A stretch of DNA of 64,000 nt from Companilactobacillus pabuli (GCF_014058425.1 NZ_CP049366.1:1798001-1862000); one strand, 5' to 3'; positions 35,411-44,067 are shown, counted from the stretch's first letter. Numbers and translations are program-made. The notes: a model not told the origin generated them from the sequence alone.

Positions 35411-36139
35411 ATATGATTCAAATCCCACCAATGAGAAATGATCAGGAACATATTTAGTTTCAGTACATTCGAATAAATTACCCAAATCAGTATAAACGTA
35501 TTTCTTTAAGGCACCTACGCAATTGGCTTCTTTAAGATTTAAAAAGTCTGCTTCCTTTTGAGTCACTGTCTCAACAGTGGCGACTGAACGTGCTGCCGCA
35601 ATTTTAAATAACTTTTCATCACGAATATATTGGTAAATTGAATTTCGAGCATTTTCGATGGTTAAATTAGGCATATTTTCTTGTCTGAAATAACTTGTAT
35701 CCATAGCCATAGCTTTGCCATTAACCAAACGTAAACGTTCAACATAGTAAGCCATATCTCCTATTGAAAAAGAAGTATGCTTAGACAATTCATCATCAAT
35801 CTCAACTTCTTCAAATTTCAAAACCTTAGTACTCAACTTTTTAATAAACTTATTTTGAGGAAAACTCATCAAGTCTTGGAAACCATAATGGTTAGCAGCT
35901 GAGAAAATCACTCGATTATCCACAATTGGTTCCAAAACAACTACTCCACGACCTTTAACTGTATAAACTAAGCCATCGGATTGAAGTTTTTTCAACGCTC
36001 TTCTAATCGTGTTTCTAGTTACACTAAAGCGCTGTGATAATTCTTCTTCACCTGGCAAAATTGTTTTAGGTGGATAAACATTGCTATCAATTTCACCTTT
36101 TAATATATGATAAATATCTGAATATAAGTTCTTTGGCAT
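35408..36139 (-). CDS. GntR family regulator with UTRA domain, probable trehalose repressor
   Basis: 243 residues. LYSDIYHILKGEIDSNVYPPKTILPGEEEL and VTRNTIRRALKKLQSDGLVYTVKGRGVVVL form the DNA-binding half. The UTRA half starts near 80, and YIRDEKLFKIAAARS resembles the effector-site region. It follows treC on the same strand, with a repeat element in the gap. TreR senses trehalose-6-phosphate, the TreC substrate. GAGGAG precedes ATG 36139. Confidence 0.83.
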   Translation of the reverse strand: MPKNLYSDIYHILKGEIDSNVYPPKTILPGEEELSQRFSVTRNTIRRALKKLQSDGLVYTVKGRGVVVLEPIVDNRVIFSAANHYGFQDLMSFPQNKFIKKLSTKVLKFEEVEIDDELSKHTSFSIGDMAYYVERLRLVNGKAMAMDTSYFRQENMPNLTIENARNSIYQYIRDEKLFKIAAARSVATVETVTQKEADFLNLKEANCVGALKKYVYTDLGNLFECTETKYVPDHFSLVGFESY

Positions 36140-36218
36140 TTTTTTCTCCTCAATTTTGATGCTGCAAAATTTGAATTACCCTCTCCAGGTGAGTTCTTTT
36201 TAATTAGGTTAGTTAAGT

Positions 36219-36352
36219 ATTCCGTCCTCCATAGCAAAGCAAATTTGGCTGGAATGATGTGGGCACGACTTGGAGCCTTTGCTAAGCAATAAATTGCTAA
36301 GAATAATTTCACATCTGAGCCAATTTTCTTTGCTATTCCGGACTAGATAGAT
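36219..36352. repeat. Interspersed hairpin repeat, copy A (short form)
   Basis: Ends are ATTCCGTCCTCCATAGCAAA and TTTGCTATTCCGGACTAG, which pair through ATAGCAAAG...CTTTGCTAT and AAATT/AATT plus GGCT/AGCC. The interior contains GCTAAGCAAT/ATTGCTAAG. It is related to 42405-42572 in reverse orientation, lacking about 30 internal bases. It sits between treC and its regulator gene and has no ORF. Confidence 0.75.
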
Positions 36353-36357
36353 AGTAA

Positions 36358-38004
36358 TCATTTTTCTAACATGACTGATTCATATGGTCGCAAAGTTACT
36401 GTTCCTTTGTTTAACTTGATTCCCTCATAATTACCAAGCAACAAATCAAAACCATTAGCAATTTTTCGTTCTTGCATTTGATCAGTGAAATTAGCCATTA
36501 CTAAAATTTTACCTTTATTATTAATTCTTTCATAGCTATAAACGCTATTATCTTGCGAATTTAATAATTTATATTGTCCATTTATGAGAATCTGTTTGTG
36601 TTTGCGTAGGAAAATTAACGCACGATAAAAATCAAAGACGTTATTCTTCATTTTTAAGACTTTTTCAACTGAATAGTCATCATGGTGTAGTGGCTTTAAC
36701 CATGGTTGGCCCGTTGTAAATCCATAATTCTTTTGAGAATTCCATTGCATTGGCAAACGAGCATTTTCACGCGATTTCTGTTGTAAAATCTTAATAGCTT
36801 TTTCCTTAGCAACACCATTTTTTAGCAGTTCATTGTAAGCGTTGATTGATTCATGATCGTTATATTGCTTAATATCAGTGAAATAAGCATTCTTCATCGC
36901 AATTTCGTCACCTTGATAAATATAAGGTGTTCCTTGCAATCCGAATTCAACCATTGCTAATAATTTAGCTGATTGATCACGATATTTTGTATCATTAGTA
37001 AATCTTGAGATGGCTCGTGGTTGATCATGATTATTCCAGAACAATGCATTCCAACCACCATGAGCATTCATCTTCACTTGCCAATCACTCAAAATTCTCG
37101 TTAAATCAGACAATTTGTATTGTCCGAGCGTCCATTTATTCCCATTAGTATAATCAACTTTGACATGGTGGAAAGTAAAGGCCATTGAGAGTTCTTGGCG
37201 ATTTGGATTAGTGTACTTAATTGCTTCAGAAATAGGCGTTGAAGACAATTCTCCAACCGTTACAAAATTATTAGGTCCAAAAACTTTTTCATACATTTCA
37301 TGAATATATTCGTGTACATGTGGCCCATTGGTATAGAAGTTACGTCCGTCGTCTAGAGGTGTAGCAAAAGTGTCATTAGGCATCTCTTTATCTTTAGAAA
37401 TATTGTTGATAACATCCAAACGGAAGCCATCAATTCCTTTAGCAGCCCAGTATTTTAACATTTTAAAAATCTTATTACGCAATTTTTCATTACGCCAATT
37501 TAAGTCCGGCATTGTCACATCATACAAGTGTAAATAATATTGGTCCAACTTTGGTACGTATTTCCATGCACTACCACTGAATTTGGAAACCCAATTATTA
37601 GGTTCATGCCCGCCGACTGGATCTTTCCAAATATAAAAATCATGATATGGATTATCTTTTGACTTCAAAGCCTCTTGGAACCAATGATTCTCATTAGAAG
37701 TATGATTCAAAACCATATCCATAATAATTTTGATATTACGCTTATGAGCTTCATTCAATAAATTCTCGAAATCTTCCATCGTTCCAAAAACAGGATCAAT
37801 TTGATAGTAATCTGCAATATCGTAACCATTATCATTACCTGGTGAACGATACATTGGAGTTAGCCAAATCAAACCGATTCCAAGCTTTTGTAAATAATCT
37901 AATCGAGAAATAATACCGTTGATATCACCGATACCATCCCCATTAGAGTCTTGAAAACTGCGTGGATAAATCTGATACACAGTTTCTTTTTGCCATTCCC
38001 TCAT
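36358..38004 (-). CDS. treC: Trehalose-6-phosphate hydrolase (GH13)
   Basis: 548 residues. The GH13 regions are MDMVLNHTS (I), GFRLDVINNISKD (II, nucleophile Asp), TVGELSS (III, acid Glu) and FWNNHDQPR (IV). VGELSS-TPISEAIKYTNP followed by FTFHHVKVDYTNGNKW is characteristic of TreA/TreC rather than of oligo-1,6-glucosidases. It splits trehalose-6-P into glucose and glucose-6-P. No trehalose PTS gene is in the window. Its promoter and downstream GntR gene support the assignment. Confidence 0.8.
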   Translation of the reverse strand: MREWQKETVYQIYPRSFQDSNGDGIGDINGIISRLDYLQKLGIGLIWLTPMYRSPGNDNGYDIADYYQIDPVFGTMEDFENLLNEAHKRNIKIIMDMVLNHTSNENHWFQEALKSKDNPYHDFYIWKDPVGGHEPNNWVSKFSGSAWKYVPKLDQYYLHLYDVTMPDLNWRNEKLRNKIFKMLKYWAAKGIDGFRLDVINNISKDKEMPNDTFATPLDDGRNFYTNGPHVHEYIHEMYEKVFGPNNFVTVGELSSTPISEAIKYTNPNRQELSMAFTFHHVKVDYTNGNKWTLGQYKLSDLTRILSDWQVKMNAHGGWNALFWNNHDQPRAISRFTNDTKYRDQSAKLLAMVEFGLQGTPYIYQGDEIAMKNAYFTDIKQYNDHESINAYNELLKNGVAKEKAIKILQQKSRENARLPMQWNSQKNYGFTTGQPWLKPLHHDDYSVEKVLKMKNNVFDFYRALIFLRKHKQILINGQYKLLNSQDNSVYSYERINNKGKILVMANFTDQMQERKIANGFDLLLGNYEGIKLNKGTVTLRPYESVMLEK

Positions 38005-38057
38005 TAATTAAAACTCCTCAATATTGAAATTTAAAAATGCACCTACTTAACGCCGTA

Positions 38058-38086
38058 ATTTTATAATATGTTTATACACCTGTCAA
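38058..38086 (-). promoter_or_regulatory. treC promoter with candidate TreR operator
   Basis: Minus-strand TTGACA (38081-38086), 17 nt, TAAAAT (38058-38063). The spacer carries GGTGTATAAACAT, an imperfect TGT...ACA dyad where a GntR repressor would block polymerase. Confidence 0.65.
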
Positions 38087-38192
38087 TGATTTAAATTATT
38101 TTAACTCATTGCTTTTTTCGAAATAAAATAGTTTACAGACGCTAAATAATAGTTTATATTCTAATTCTAATTGAGGATTTGGAGAAAAAAAG

Positions 38193-38735
38193 ATGCGTCA
38201 AATTACAACAGAGAGATTACTTATTCGTCCGATTCAAATTGAGGACTTTAACGACTTACAAGCTATCTTGTATGATCCTTTGGTAGTTAGATACACTAGG
38301 TATCGCAATGTTCAAGCCGAGAATAATTTCGCTGAACTTTTTAACTCTCACTTTCTAGGATCAATCTATTCTTTTGGTATCGAAACTAAAGATACTCACC
38401 AATTAATTGGTTTTTACGAATTCCATCCCGAAGGCTACAGTGCCTTACTAACTTATGCTCTAGCTCAAAGCGCTTGGGGCAAAGGATTCGTTGCGGAAGT
38501 TGGCAAAACTATGATGGCTTATGGATTCGAAGATTTAAACTTCGAACGAGTAGAAGCTCACTATGCTAGTCTTAATCCTAGATCTGGTCGAGTGATGGAA
38601 AAAATGGGCATGACTGATTTAGGTTCCATTGGCACCTTCCCTTCGCCACATACTGGAGAAGTCAGAACTGTCATGGCTTACGAACTGACCAAAGAAAATT
38701 GGCTACTAAATAATGCATCAGAGCAGGCTGTGTAA
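38193..38735 (+). CDS. GNAT family N-acetyltransferase (RimJ/RimL type)
   Basis: 180 residues. ITTERLLIRPIQIEDFNDL start, a YALAQSAWGKGFVAEVGKTMMAYGF acetyl-CoA loop (AQSAWGKGF in place of the usual QxxGxG/A), VEAHYASLNPRSGRVMEKMGM, and the common C-terminal part. It acetylates ribosomal-protein N termini or another amine; the substrate is unknown. GGAG lies 11 nt before ATG 38193. Confidence 0.85.
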   Translation: MRQITTERLLIRPIQIEDFNDLQAILYDPLVVRYTRYRNVQAENNFAELFNSHFLGSIYSFGIETKDTHQLIGFYEFHPEGYSALLTYALAQSAWGKGFVAEVGKTMMAYGFEDLNFERVEAHYASLNPRSGRVMEKMGMTDLGSIGTFPSPHTGEVRTVMAYELTKENWLLNNASEQAV

Positions 38736-38781
38736 AAAGGACCTTAATTCGCTACTATCAGTGAACTAAGGCCCTTTTTTT
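38736..38781. terminator. Bidirectional terminator
   Basis: AAAGG-a-CCTTA pairs with TAAGG-c-CCTTT; a GTT/AAC-like extension and T runs flank it. It is shared by the convergent GNAT and alarmone synthetase genes. Confidence 0.85.
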
Positions 38782-39463
38782 AGATTAAATTTTGATGTAT
38801 ATCTTGCATACCACGCTCAATTTTTTCTAATTCATCTGCATATCCTTGTAATTGGTCACCATATTGATCAACTAATTTTTTATCGACATTCGTCTTATAG
38901 CGCAACTTATGTTCCAAACTTGCCCACATATCCATACCAACGGTTCTAATTTGAATTTCAACTGGCACATCAATTGGTCCTTCAGCTTGAAAAACCGGCA
39001 CTTTCACAACAATATGTAAACTACGATAACCACTGGCTTTGGGATGTTTAACGTAATCTTTACGGCGCAATAAAGTCACATCTGACTGTTTCGTCAACAT
39101 TTTTTCAATTTTATAAATATCATCAACATAATTAGTGATTACACGAATACCGGCAATATCAAAAATATTTTGTTCAATACTCTCAACTGTTAATTCATAG
39201 CCTTTACGCTCAGCTTTTTGTAAAAGGCTTTGCATATCTTTCATTCTGGATTCCATATGATGAATTGGATTGTAATCGTAATTAACTTGAAATTCTGAAT
39301 CAAGATTTTCTAGCTTGGTACTGATCTCCTTTTGACCAGCTTGATAAAGTTGAAACATTTTAATCATTTTTGATAATTCATCAATATTCGGACGCTTTTT
39401 TAAACCACCCAGTTGTGACTGTAATTTATGTAAATTAATAACATTGGGTCTTTCTAATATCAT
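38780..39463 (-). CDS. Small alarmone synthetase (GTP pyrophosphokinase, YwaC/RelP type)
   Basis: 227 residues from ATG 39463; a longer frame begins at 39490 with no better site. The RelA/SpoT synthetase domain alone is present: IFDIAGIRVITNYVDDIYKIEKML, RRKDYVKHPKASGYRSLHIVV, VEIQIRTVGMDMWASLEHKLRYK. There is no HD hydrolase, TGS or ACT domain. MDMWASLEHK and IHHMESRMKDMQSLL resemble YwaC/RelP more than RelQ. It makes (p)ppGpp from ATP and GDP/GTP. It follows codA closely. Confidence 0.85.
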   Translation of the reverse strand: MILERPNVINLHKLQSQLGGLKKRPNIDELSKMIKMFQLYQAGQKEISTKLENLDSEFQVNYDYNPIHHMESRMKDMQSLLQKAERKGYELTVESIEQNIFDIAGIRVITNYVDDIYKIEKMLTKQSDVTLLRRKDYVKHPKASGYRSLHIVVKVPVFQAEGPIDVPVEIQIRTVGMDMWASLEHKLRYKTNVDKKLVDQYGDQLQGYADELEKIERGMQDIHQNLI

Positions 39464-39513
39464 ATTCCCATCCTTACAAAAAAAGGACAACCAATTGGCT
39501 GCCCCCTAATTTA

Positions 39514-40746
39514 TTAAATATATAATTCTGTTTCAGCAGGTTTAGTCTTACCAATAACTTTTCCATTGTGAACTGACAATAAAACTGCAGCTCGCTTGTT
39601 GATGGCATCATAGAAATTGTGAGCATCCAATAAGACGAAATTAGCAGGCTTGCCGACTTCAATTCCGTATTGGTCCTCAACTTGCAAAGCCCGAGCACTG
39701 TTTAGAGTAATGAACTTGTATGAGTCCATAATTTGTTGGTGTCCCATCATTTGCGTAGCATGCAATCCTTCAGCCAAAACATCGAACATATTACCGTTAC
39801 CCATTGGATACCAAGGATCTTTAATGTCGTCTTCACCAAAGGCGACGTTGATTCCTTCTTCAGTTAATTCTTTCACACGAGTCAAACCACGACGCTTAGG
39901 ATAAGTATCGAAACGTCCACCTAAGTACATGTTTACTAAAGGATTAGAGATAAAGTTCATATTCGACATCTTCAACAAACGCATCAACTTGTACATGTAG
40001 GCATCGTTATATGATCCCATAGCGGTCGTATGTGAAGCTGTAACGCGTTGACCCATGCCACTTTCATAAGCTAAGGTTGCTAGAGTCTCTAAACTTCTAG
40101 AACTAGGATCATCAATTTCGTCAGTATGTGCATCGAACAACAAGTCATTTTTCTGTGCTAGATCAAAAGCAAAGCGCAACGATTCAACTGAGTATTCACG
40201 ATTAAATTCGTAATGTGGAATAGCTCCAACTACATCAACACCCAAATCAACTGCTTTTTGCATTAGTTCTTTACCATTTGGATAAGAAAGAATTCCTTCC
40301 TGTGGAAAAGCGACTAATTGCAAGGTCATCCAGTCTTTAACACTTTCACGAACATCGATCAAAGCTTTGAGAGCTTTTAGACTAGGATCAGTTACATCAA
40401 CGTGGGAACGAACGAATTGGATTCCGTGACTAGCTTGCATCTTCAAAGCTAAAGTGGCACGTTTTTTAACATCTTGATAAGTTAATGATTTCTTACGCTC
40501 AGTCCAGATGCGAATTCCATCAAACAAAGTTCCATTTTCATTCCATTCTGGTTGACCAGCTGTCAAGGTTGAATCGAGGTGAACATGAGGATCAATGAAT
40601 GGTGGCAAAACTAATTTTTCATGACCAACGATTACTTCTTCGCCATCTTTTGGTGTCAAATGGTCGGCAATCTCAGTAAATTTACCATCTTCAATTCTGA
40701 TATCTTGAGCGGATTGATTTTGGATTCTGACTTGTTGTAATAACAT
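39514..40746 (-). CDS. codA: Cytosine deaminase
   Basis: 410 residues of the amidohydrolase fold. HVHLDSTLTAGQPEWNENGTLFDGI gives the first metal His pair and the CodA-specific insert; DAHTDEIDDPSSRSLETLA, ASHTTAMGSYNDAYMYKLMRLL and GEDDIKDPWYPMGNGNMFDVL match the family. It converts cytosine to uracil and ammonia. It is divergent from codB, so import and use are paired. A ribosome site AAGGAGTG precedes ATG 40746. Confidence 0.9.
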   Translation of the reverse strand: MLLQQVRIQNQSAQDIRIEDGKFTEIADHLTPKDGEEVIVGHEKLVLPPFIDPHVHLDSTLTAGQPEWNENGTLFDGIRIWTERKKSLTYQDVKKRATLALKMQASHGIQFVRSHVDVTDPSLKALKALIDVRESVKDWMTLQLVAFPQEGILSYPNGKELMQKAVDLGVDVVGAIPHYEFNREYSVESLRFAFDLAQKNDLLFDAHTDEIDDPSSRSLETLATLAYESGMGQRVTASHTTAMGSYNDAYMYKLMRLLKMSNMNFISNPLVNMYLGGRFDTYPKRRGLTRVKELTEEGINVAFGEDDIKDPWYPMGNGNMFDVLAEGLHATQMMGHQQIMDSYKFITLNSARALQVEDQYGIEVGKPANFVLLDAHNFYDAINKRAAVLLSVHNGKVIGKTKPAETELYI

Positions 40747-40775
40747 CGAGATACACTCCTTTGAATTTTTGATAT

Positions 40776-40805
40776 AGTATACAATTTATTAGTTGACATT
40801 GCCAA
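40776..40805 (-). promoter_or_regulatory. codA promoter
   Basis: Minus-strand TTGGCA (40800-40805), 18 nt, TATACT (40776-40781). Its -35 overlaps the spacer of the codB promoter. Confidence 0.6.
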
Positions 40806-40821
40806 GTTCATAAACTAAACT
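40793..40821 (+). promoter_or_regulatory. codB promoter
   Basis: TTGACA (40793-40798), 17 nt, TAAACT (40816-40821). It starts the PyrR-controlled leader. Confidence 0.7.
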
Positions 40822-40834
40822 GACAACAATATAA

Positions 40835-40932
40835 AAATCTTTTTAAAACAGTCCAGTGAGGCTGATAAAAGAGCGGTAAATAATTAATTATTGAGGGAAC
40901 TGCTCAGGTGCAGTCCCCTTTTTTACTGCTCT
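40835..40932 (+). promoter_or_regulatory. PyrR-binding attenuator in the codB leader
   Basis: CAGTCCAGTGAGGCTG (40849-40864) is the conserved PyrR loop inside a CTTTTTA/TAAAAGAG stem. It is followed by the terminator GGG-a-ACTGC/GCAGT-c-CCC (40895-40918) and six T. With UMP, PyrR should stabilise the first hairpin and allow termination. AGAGC-G-GTAAA and TTTAC-T-GCTCT also form an 11-bp outer pair around the terminator. Confidence 0.85.
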
Positions 40933-40951
40933 GATTATGGGGGAAACTAAT

Positions 40952-42304
40952 ATGAAAGAACATATTCAAGCAACAACACCAGATCAACGGGCCATGTCCA
41001 AATGGGATCTTTTTGCCACTTGGATTGGAGCTAACGCTAATAACGGAACTTGGTATATCGGTGGCGTCATCGCCGCTGTTGGATTAATCAAGGCCTCAAC
41101 TTTATTAGTAATTGTCGGTTCTTTGTCCTATGTTTTATTGGCTTTAGCATCTTACATGGGATTTAAAACCGGATTACCAGCTATGACTTTGACTAGACCA
41201 TCATTTGGCGTCAAAGGTTCCATCTTGCCATCTTTAATTAATGTCATTCAATTCATCGGATGGGCAGCCATCAATACTTTTATTGCCGCTACTTCCATTA
41301 GTTTCATCTTGAAAGACATCTTAGGCTGGAACAATTCAGCCTTCCACAATCAATTCAGCATCATCATTGGAATTGTCGTTATGTCCATTCTACATCTAAT
41401 CAGTATTTCAGTCGGGGAAAAATCAGTAAAATGGATCGAACGCTTCGGAATTATTTTAGTAATTATCTTAGTAACTTGGGAATCCATTGTTGTTCTAAAA
41501 ACCGTTCCTTTCCATGAAATCGTCAAATGGCAACCAGCCGCTAAATTCCAACTACCTAGTGGAAAAATCGTCGATATCTTAGCAGCCTTCAACTTAGCTT
41601 GGGTCACAGCTGCCGCTGATTTTAGTCGTTTTACAAAAGATAAACACGCTGCAACAACCGTTTCATTCTTCGGCGCCAATATCGGTTTGTTCTGGTTTGC
41701 CTTCATCGGTTTGATTGCAACTATCGCCACAGCCATCACCATCAACAAATTTGACCCTAACAACGCTGATCCTAGTACTATTGCCGCTAAATTAGGTTTA
41801 GGAATCTTAGCCATGTTAGTCATCGTCATCACTAGTACCACCGCCAATGCAGTTAATTTAATGGCTGCCGGTTCAGCAATGACTAATATCTTCCACAAAC
41901 TCAAATTAACGCCAGCCTTGTGGATCGTCACTCTAGTCGCCACTGTCATGACCTTCATCCCCGTTTATGTAGCTAGTTTCTTAACTACCTTTGAAACCTT
42001 CTTAGACGGTATCGGAATGTTCTTAGGACCAGAAATTGCTATCTTCTTAGTAGACTTCTTCTTCATTAAGAAAAAAGATTATCAAGTCAGCGAACTTTCT
42101 AAACCTCAGGGTAAATATTGGTATACAAAGGGTGTCAATTTAATGGCAATCACTACTTGGGCAATCGGAGTCTTGAGTTACTTAGGATTAAACAAATTGG
42201 ACTTCATCGTTCAAACAGTCGGTGCCACCTTCCCTGCTATGATCTTCACTGCTATTCTTTATTACTTAGTTAGTGCTCGAACTAAAAAAATTAATACAAT
42301 TTAA
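40952..42304 (+). CDS. codB: Cytosine permease (NCS1 family)
   Basis: 450 residues, 12 transmembrane helices. MSKWDLFATWIGANANNGTWYIGGVIAA, TLTRPSFGVKGSILPSLINVIQFIGWAAINTFIAA and a mid-protein AWVTAAADFSRFTKD match CodB/NCS1 cytosine transporters. The start is ATG 40952 with GGGGGAAA upstream; the in-frame ATG at 40937 overlaps the site. It imports cytosine for CodA. Confidence 0.9.
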   Translation: MKEHIQATTPDQRAMSKWDLFATWIGANANNGTWYIGGVIAAVGLIKASTLLVIVGSLSYVLLALASYMGFKTGLPAMTLTRPSFGVKGSILPSLINVIQFIGWAAINTFIAATSISFILKDILGWNNSAFHNQFSIIIGIVVMSILHLISISVGEKSVKWIERFGIILVIILVTWESIVVLKTVPFHEIVKWQPAAKFQLPSGKIVDILAAFNLAWVTAAADFSRFTKDKHAATTVSFFGANIGLFWFAFIGLIATIATAITINKFDPNNADPSTIAAKLGLGILAMLVIVITSTTANAVNLMAAGSAMTNIFHKLKLTPALWIVTLVATVMTFIPVYVASFLTTFETFLDGIGMFLGPEIAIFLVDFFFIKKKDYQVSELSKPQGKYWYTKGVNLMAITTWAIGVLSYLGLNKLDFIVQTVGATFPAMIFTAILYYLVSARTKKINTI

Positions 42305-42338
42305 ATTACGTAAAAAAATTCTATTCAAGGTCAAAAAT

Positions 42339-42380
42339 AGCATCTATTTGGAGTAATAACTCTGAATAGATGCTTTTATT
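42339..42380 (+). terminator. codB terminator
   Basis: AGCATCTATT pairs with AATAGATGCT around a GGAGTAATAACTCT loop (itself with GAGT/ACTC), then TTTTATTT. Confidence 0.85.
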
Positions 42381-42404
42381 TGTCAATATAAAAAAACAGA
42401 ATCA

Positions 42405-42572
42405 CTATCTAGTCCGGAATAGCAAAGAAAATTGGCTCAGTAGTGAAATTATTCTTAGCAACTTGTTGCTTAGAATAAGGCCGAGTTTTGAGATTTTGCG
42501 CATTTTGCAAAAGCTCAAAATCGTGCCCACTACGTTCCAGCCAAATTTTCTTTGCTATGGAGGACGGAATAT
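42405..42572. repeat. Interspersed hairpin repeat, copy B (long form)
   Basis: Ends are CTATCTAGTCCGGAATAGC and GCTATGGAGGACGGAAT, with AATAGCAAAG-AAAATTGGCT pairing to GCC-AAATTTTCTTTGCTAT. It contains an internal nested stem (TTTTGAG-a-TTTTGC with GCAAAA-g-CTCAAAA, about 42491-42528) that copy A lacks. It lies between the codB terminator and the convergent exporter gene, on the opposite strand to copy A. Confidence 0.75.
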
Positions 42573-42581
42573 TTAGCAAAT

Positions 42582-43997
42582 TCATTTACTACTACGACGA
42601 TGCCAAACAAAAATTCCTATCAACAAAATAACACTGATTGCACAAGACAAACCAAAAGTAATGTGCATTCCGTCAATAAACAACTGCGGCTTGCTTGGTA
42701 TGTATGACTTAACTCGACTGCCATCCAAAATTGACATCGAACCGAACAATAAAGTCGTCGACATAGCTGATCCAACTACCATTCCGACTGTTCTTGACAA
42801 ACTATAAACACTACCAGCAGAACCGTAATCTTTTTGCGAAACGTTACTCATAACCAATACATTATTAGGTGAATGGAACAATCCATTACCCAAACCTGCC
42901 AAAGCAGCGCCAACAGCAAAAATCAAAATAGTATTGTTTAACCCACTAATAACATAGAAAATCTGCCCAAAACTAATAATGGCTAATCCAACCAGAGTAA
43001 TCTTGAATGGATCGTGTCTATCAGCCAAACCTCCTGAGATTGGTGCCACAAACAATTGTACGACCGGGAAAATCAACAAGAAGAAGCCACTGAATAATGG
43101 ACTGAACCCACGAGCATTTTGTAAGTAAAATGGTGCGATGACATCAAAGAAGAAGTCAATGATAAATACCATAAAACATGCTAATAATTGTATTGTAAAC
43201 CACTTATTTTTGAATAAATTAACTGGTAAAATTGGTTCATTTTGTTTAGCTTCATAACGATACAAAATAACTAACAAAATCAAACCAACGATTGTCATAG
43301 TCAGGATACGCCAATCAGCCCATCCCAATTGTTGACTCAATAAAATTCCGACAAACATACTAGTAAAACCAATTACTAAAAGAACCGAACCAGTTAAATC
43401 AAAGCCTCGATTTGCATATTTCTGATCCAACTTATTAGGTAGATATCTAAATAATAGAAATATTGCAATAACACCGATTGGTACGTTTAACCAAAAAATG
43501 ATATGCCAAGGGAAGAAATTCAATAAGATTCCTCCAATACTAGGTCCAATAATTCCACCTAAAGAAACAAATGAACCCATCCAACCCAATGCTTGTCCAC
43601 GACGACTATCTGGAAAAACTTCGACAATAATTCCGTTTGAAGTAGCCATTGTCATTGCGGCACCGATTGCTTGTAGACTTCGTGAAATTATCAAAGTTAA
43701 CCAACTAACTGACATAGCACACAAAGCTGAACTGATGACAAATAATAAGGTTCCCCATTTGAAAAATTTGATTTTGCCATACTTATCACCAAGTTTTCCA
43801 AAAATCATTAAAGTACTACTCATCACGATCAAATACATCGTTACGACCCAGTTAATCAGACTTATGTTAGTATTTAAAGCCTTGCTCAACACTGGTAGTG
43901 CCACGGTAACGATGCTACTATCTAAAGTAGACATAAAAATAACGATCCCAATTCCTATTAGGATCATCGTTAAGTTTTTATTCTTAATTTGTTCCAT
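42582..43997 (-). CDS. MFS drug exporter, DHA2 (EmrB/QacA) family
   Basis: 471 residues, 14 transmembrane helices. Motif ATLDSSIVTVALP-like FMSTLDSSIVTVALPVLSK (TM1), GKLGDKYGKIKFF (loop 2-3), GWMGSFVSLGGIIGPSIGGILL (TM5 antiporter motif) place it in the proton-coupled 14-TM exporters. The start is ATG 43997 (GAGGGTAATT); a TTG at 44009 is discounted. It is divergent from a PadR gene, with a palindrome between them. Confidence 0.85.
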   Translation of the reverse strand: MEQIKNKNLTMILIGIGIVIFMSTLDSSIVTVALPVLSKALNTNISLINWVVTMYLIVMSSTLMIFGKLGDKYGKIKFFKWGTLLFVISSALCAMSVSWLTLIISRSLQAIGAAMTMATSNGIIVEVFPDSRRGQALGWMGSFVSLGGIIGPSIGGILLNFFPWHIIFWLNVPIGVIAIFLLFRYLPNKLDQKYANRGFDLTGSVLLVIGFTSMFVGILLSQQLGWADWRILTMTIVGLILLVILYRYEAKQNEPILPVNLFKNKWFTIQLLACFMVFIIDFFFDVIAPFYLQNARGFSPLFSGFFLLIFPVVQLFVAPISGGLADRHDPFKITLVGLAIISFGQIFYVISGLNNTILIFAVGAALAGLGNGLFHSPNNVLVMSNVSQKDYGSAGSVYSLSRTVGMVVGSAMSTTLLFGSMSILDGSRVKSYIPSKPQLFIDGMHITFGLSCAISVILLIGIFVWHRRSSK

Positions 43998-44010
43998 AAT
44001 TACCCTCAAT

Positions 44011-44032
44011 ACTATATATTAATATATATAGT
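44011..44032. promoter_or_regulatory. 22-bp palindromic operator, candidate PadR site
   Basis: A perfect 22-bp AT-only-centred palindrome (ACTATATATTA and its reverse complement) between the exporter and PadR genes, with a partial TAATACATAGTTTA repeat after it. It can cover promoters in both directions. Confidence 0.65.
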
Positions 44033-44067
44033 TTAATACATAGTTTAAAAAAGTAAAGGACAAGAAT

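Noticed and set aside
36219-36352. CRISPR or IS explanation for the repeats
   Set aside because: No regular spacer pattern and no transposase ORF; copies are far apart and inverted, so a hairpin repeat fits better.
36358-38004. Oligo-1,6-glucosidase or dextran glucosidase identity
   Set aside because: The segment after the acid Glu (FTFHHVKVDYTNGNKW) and the GntR-UTRA neighbour fit trehalose-6-phosphate hydrolase better.
41350-41958. Minus-strand frame of 202 codons inside codB
   Set aside because: It lies wholly antisense to a well-supported permease, has no family features, and its apparent hydrophobicity mirrors the permease codons.
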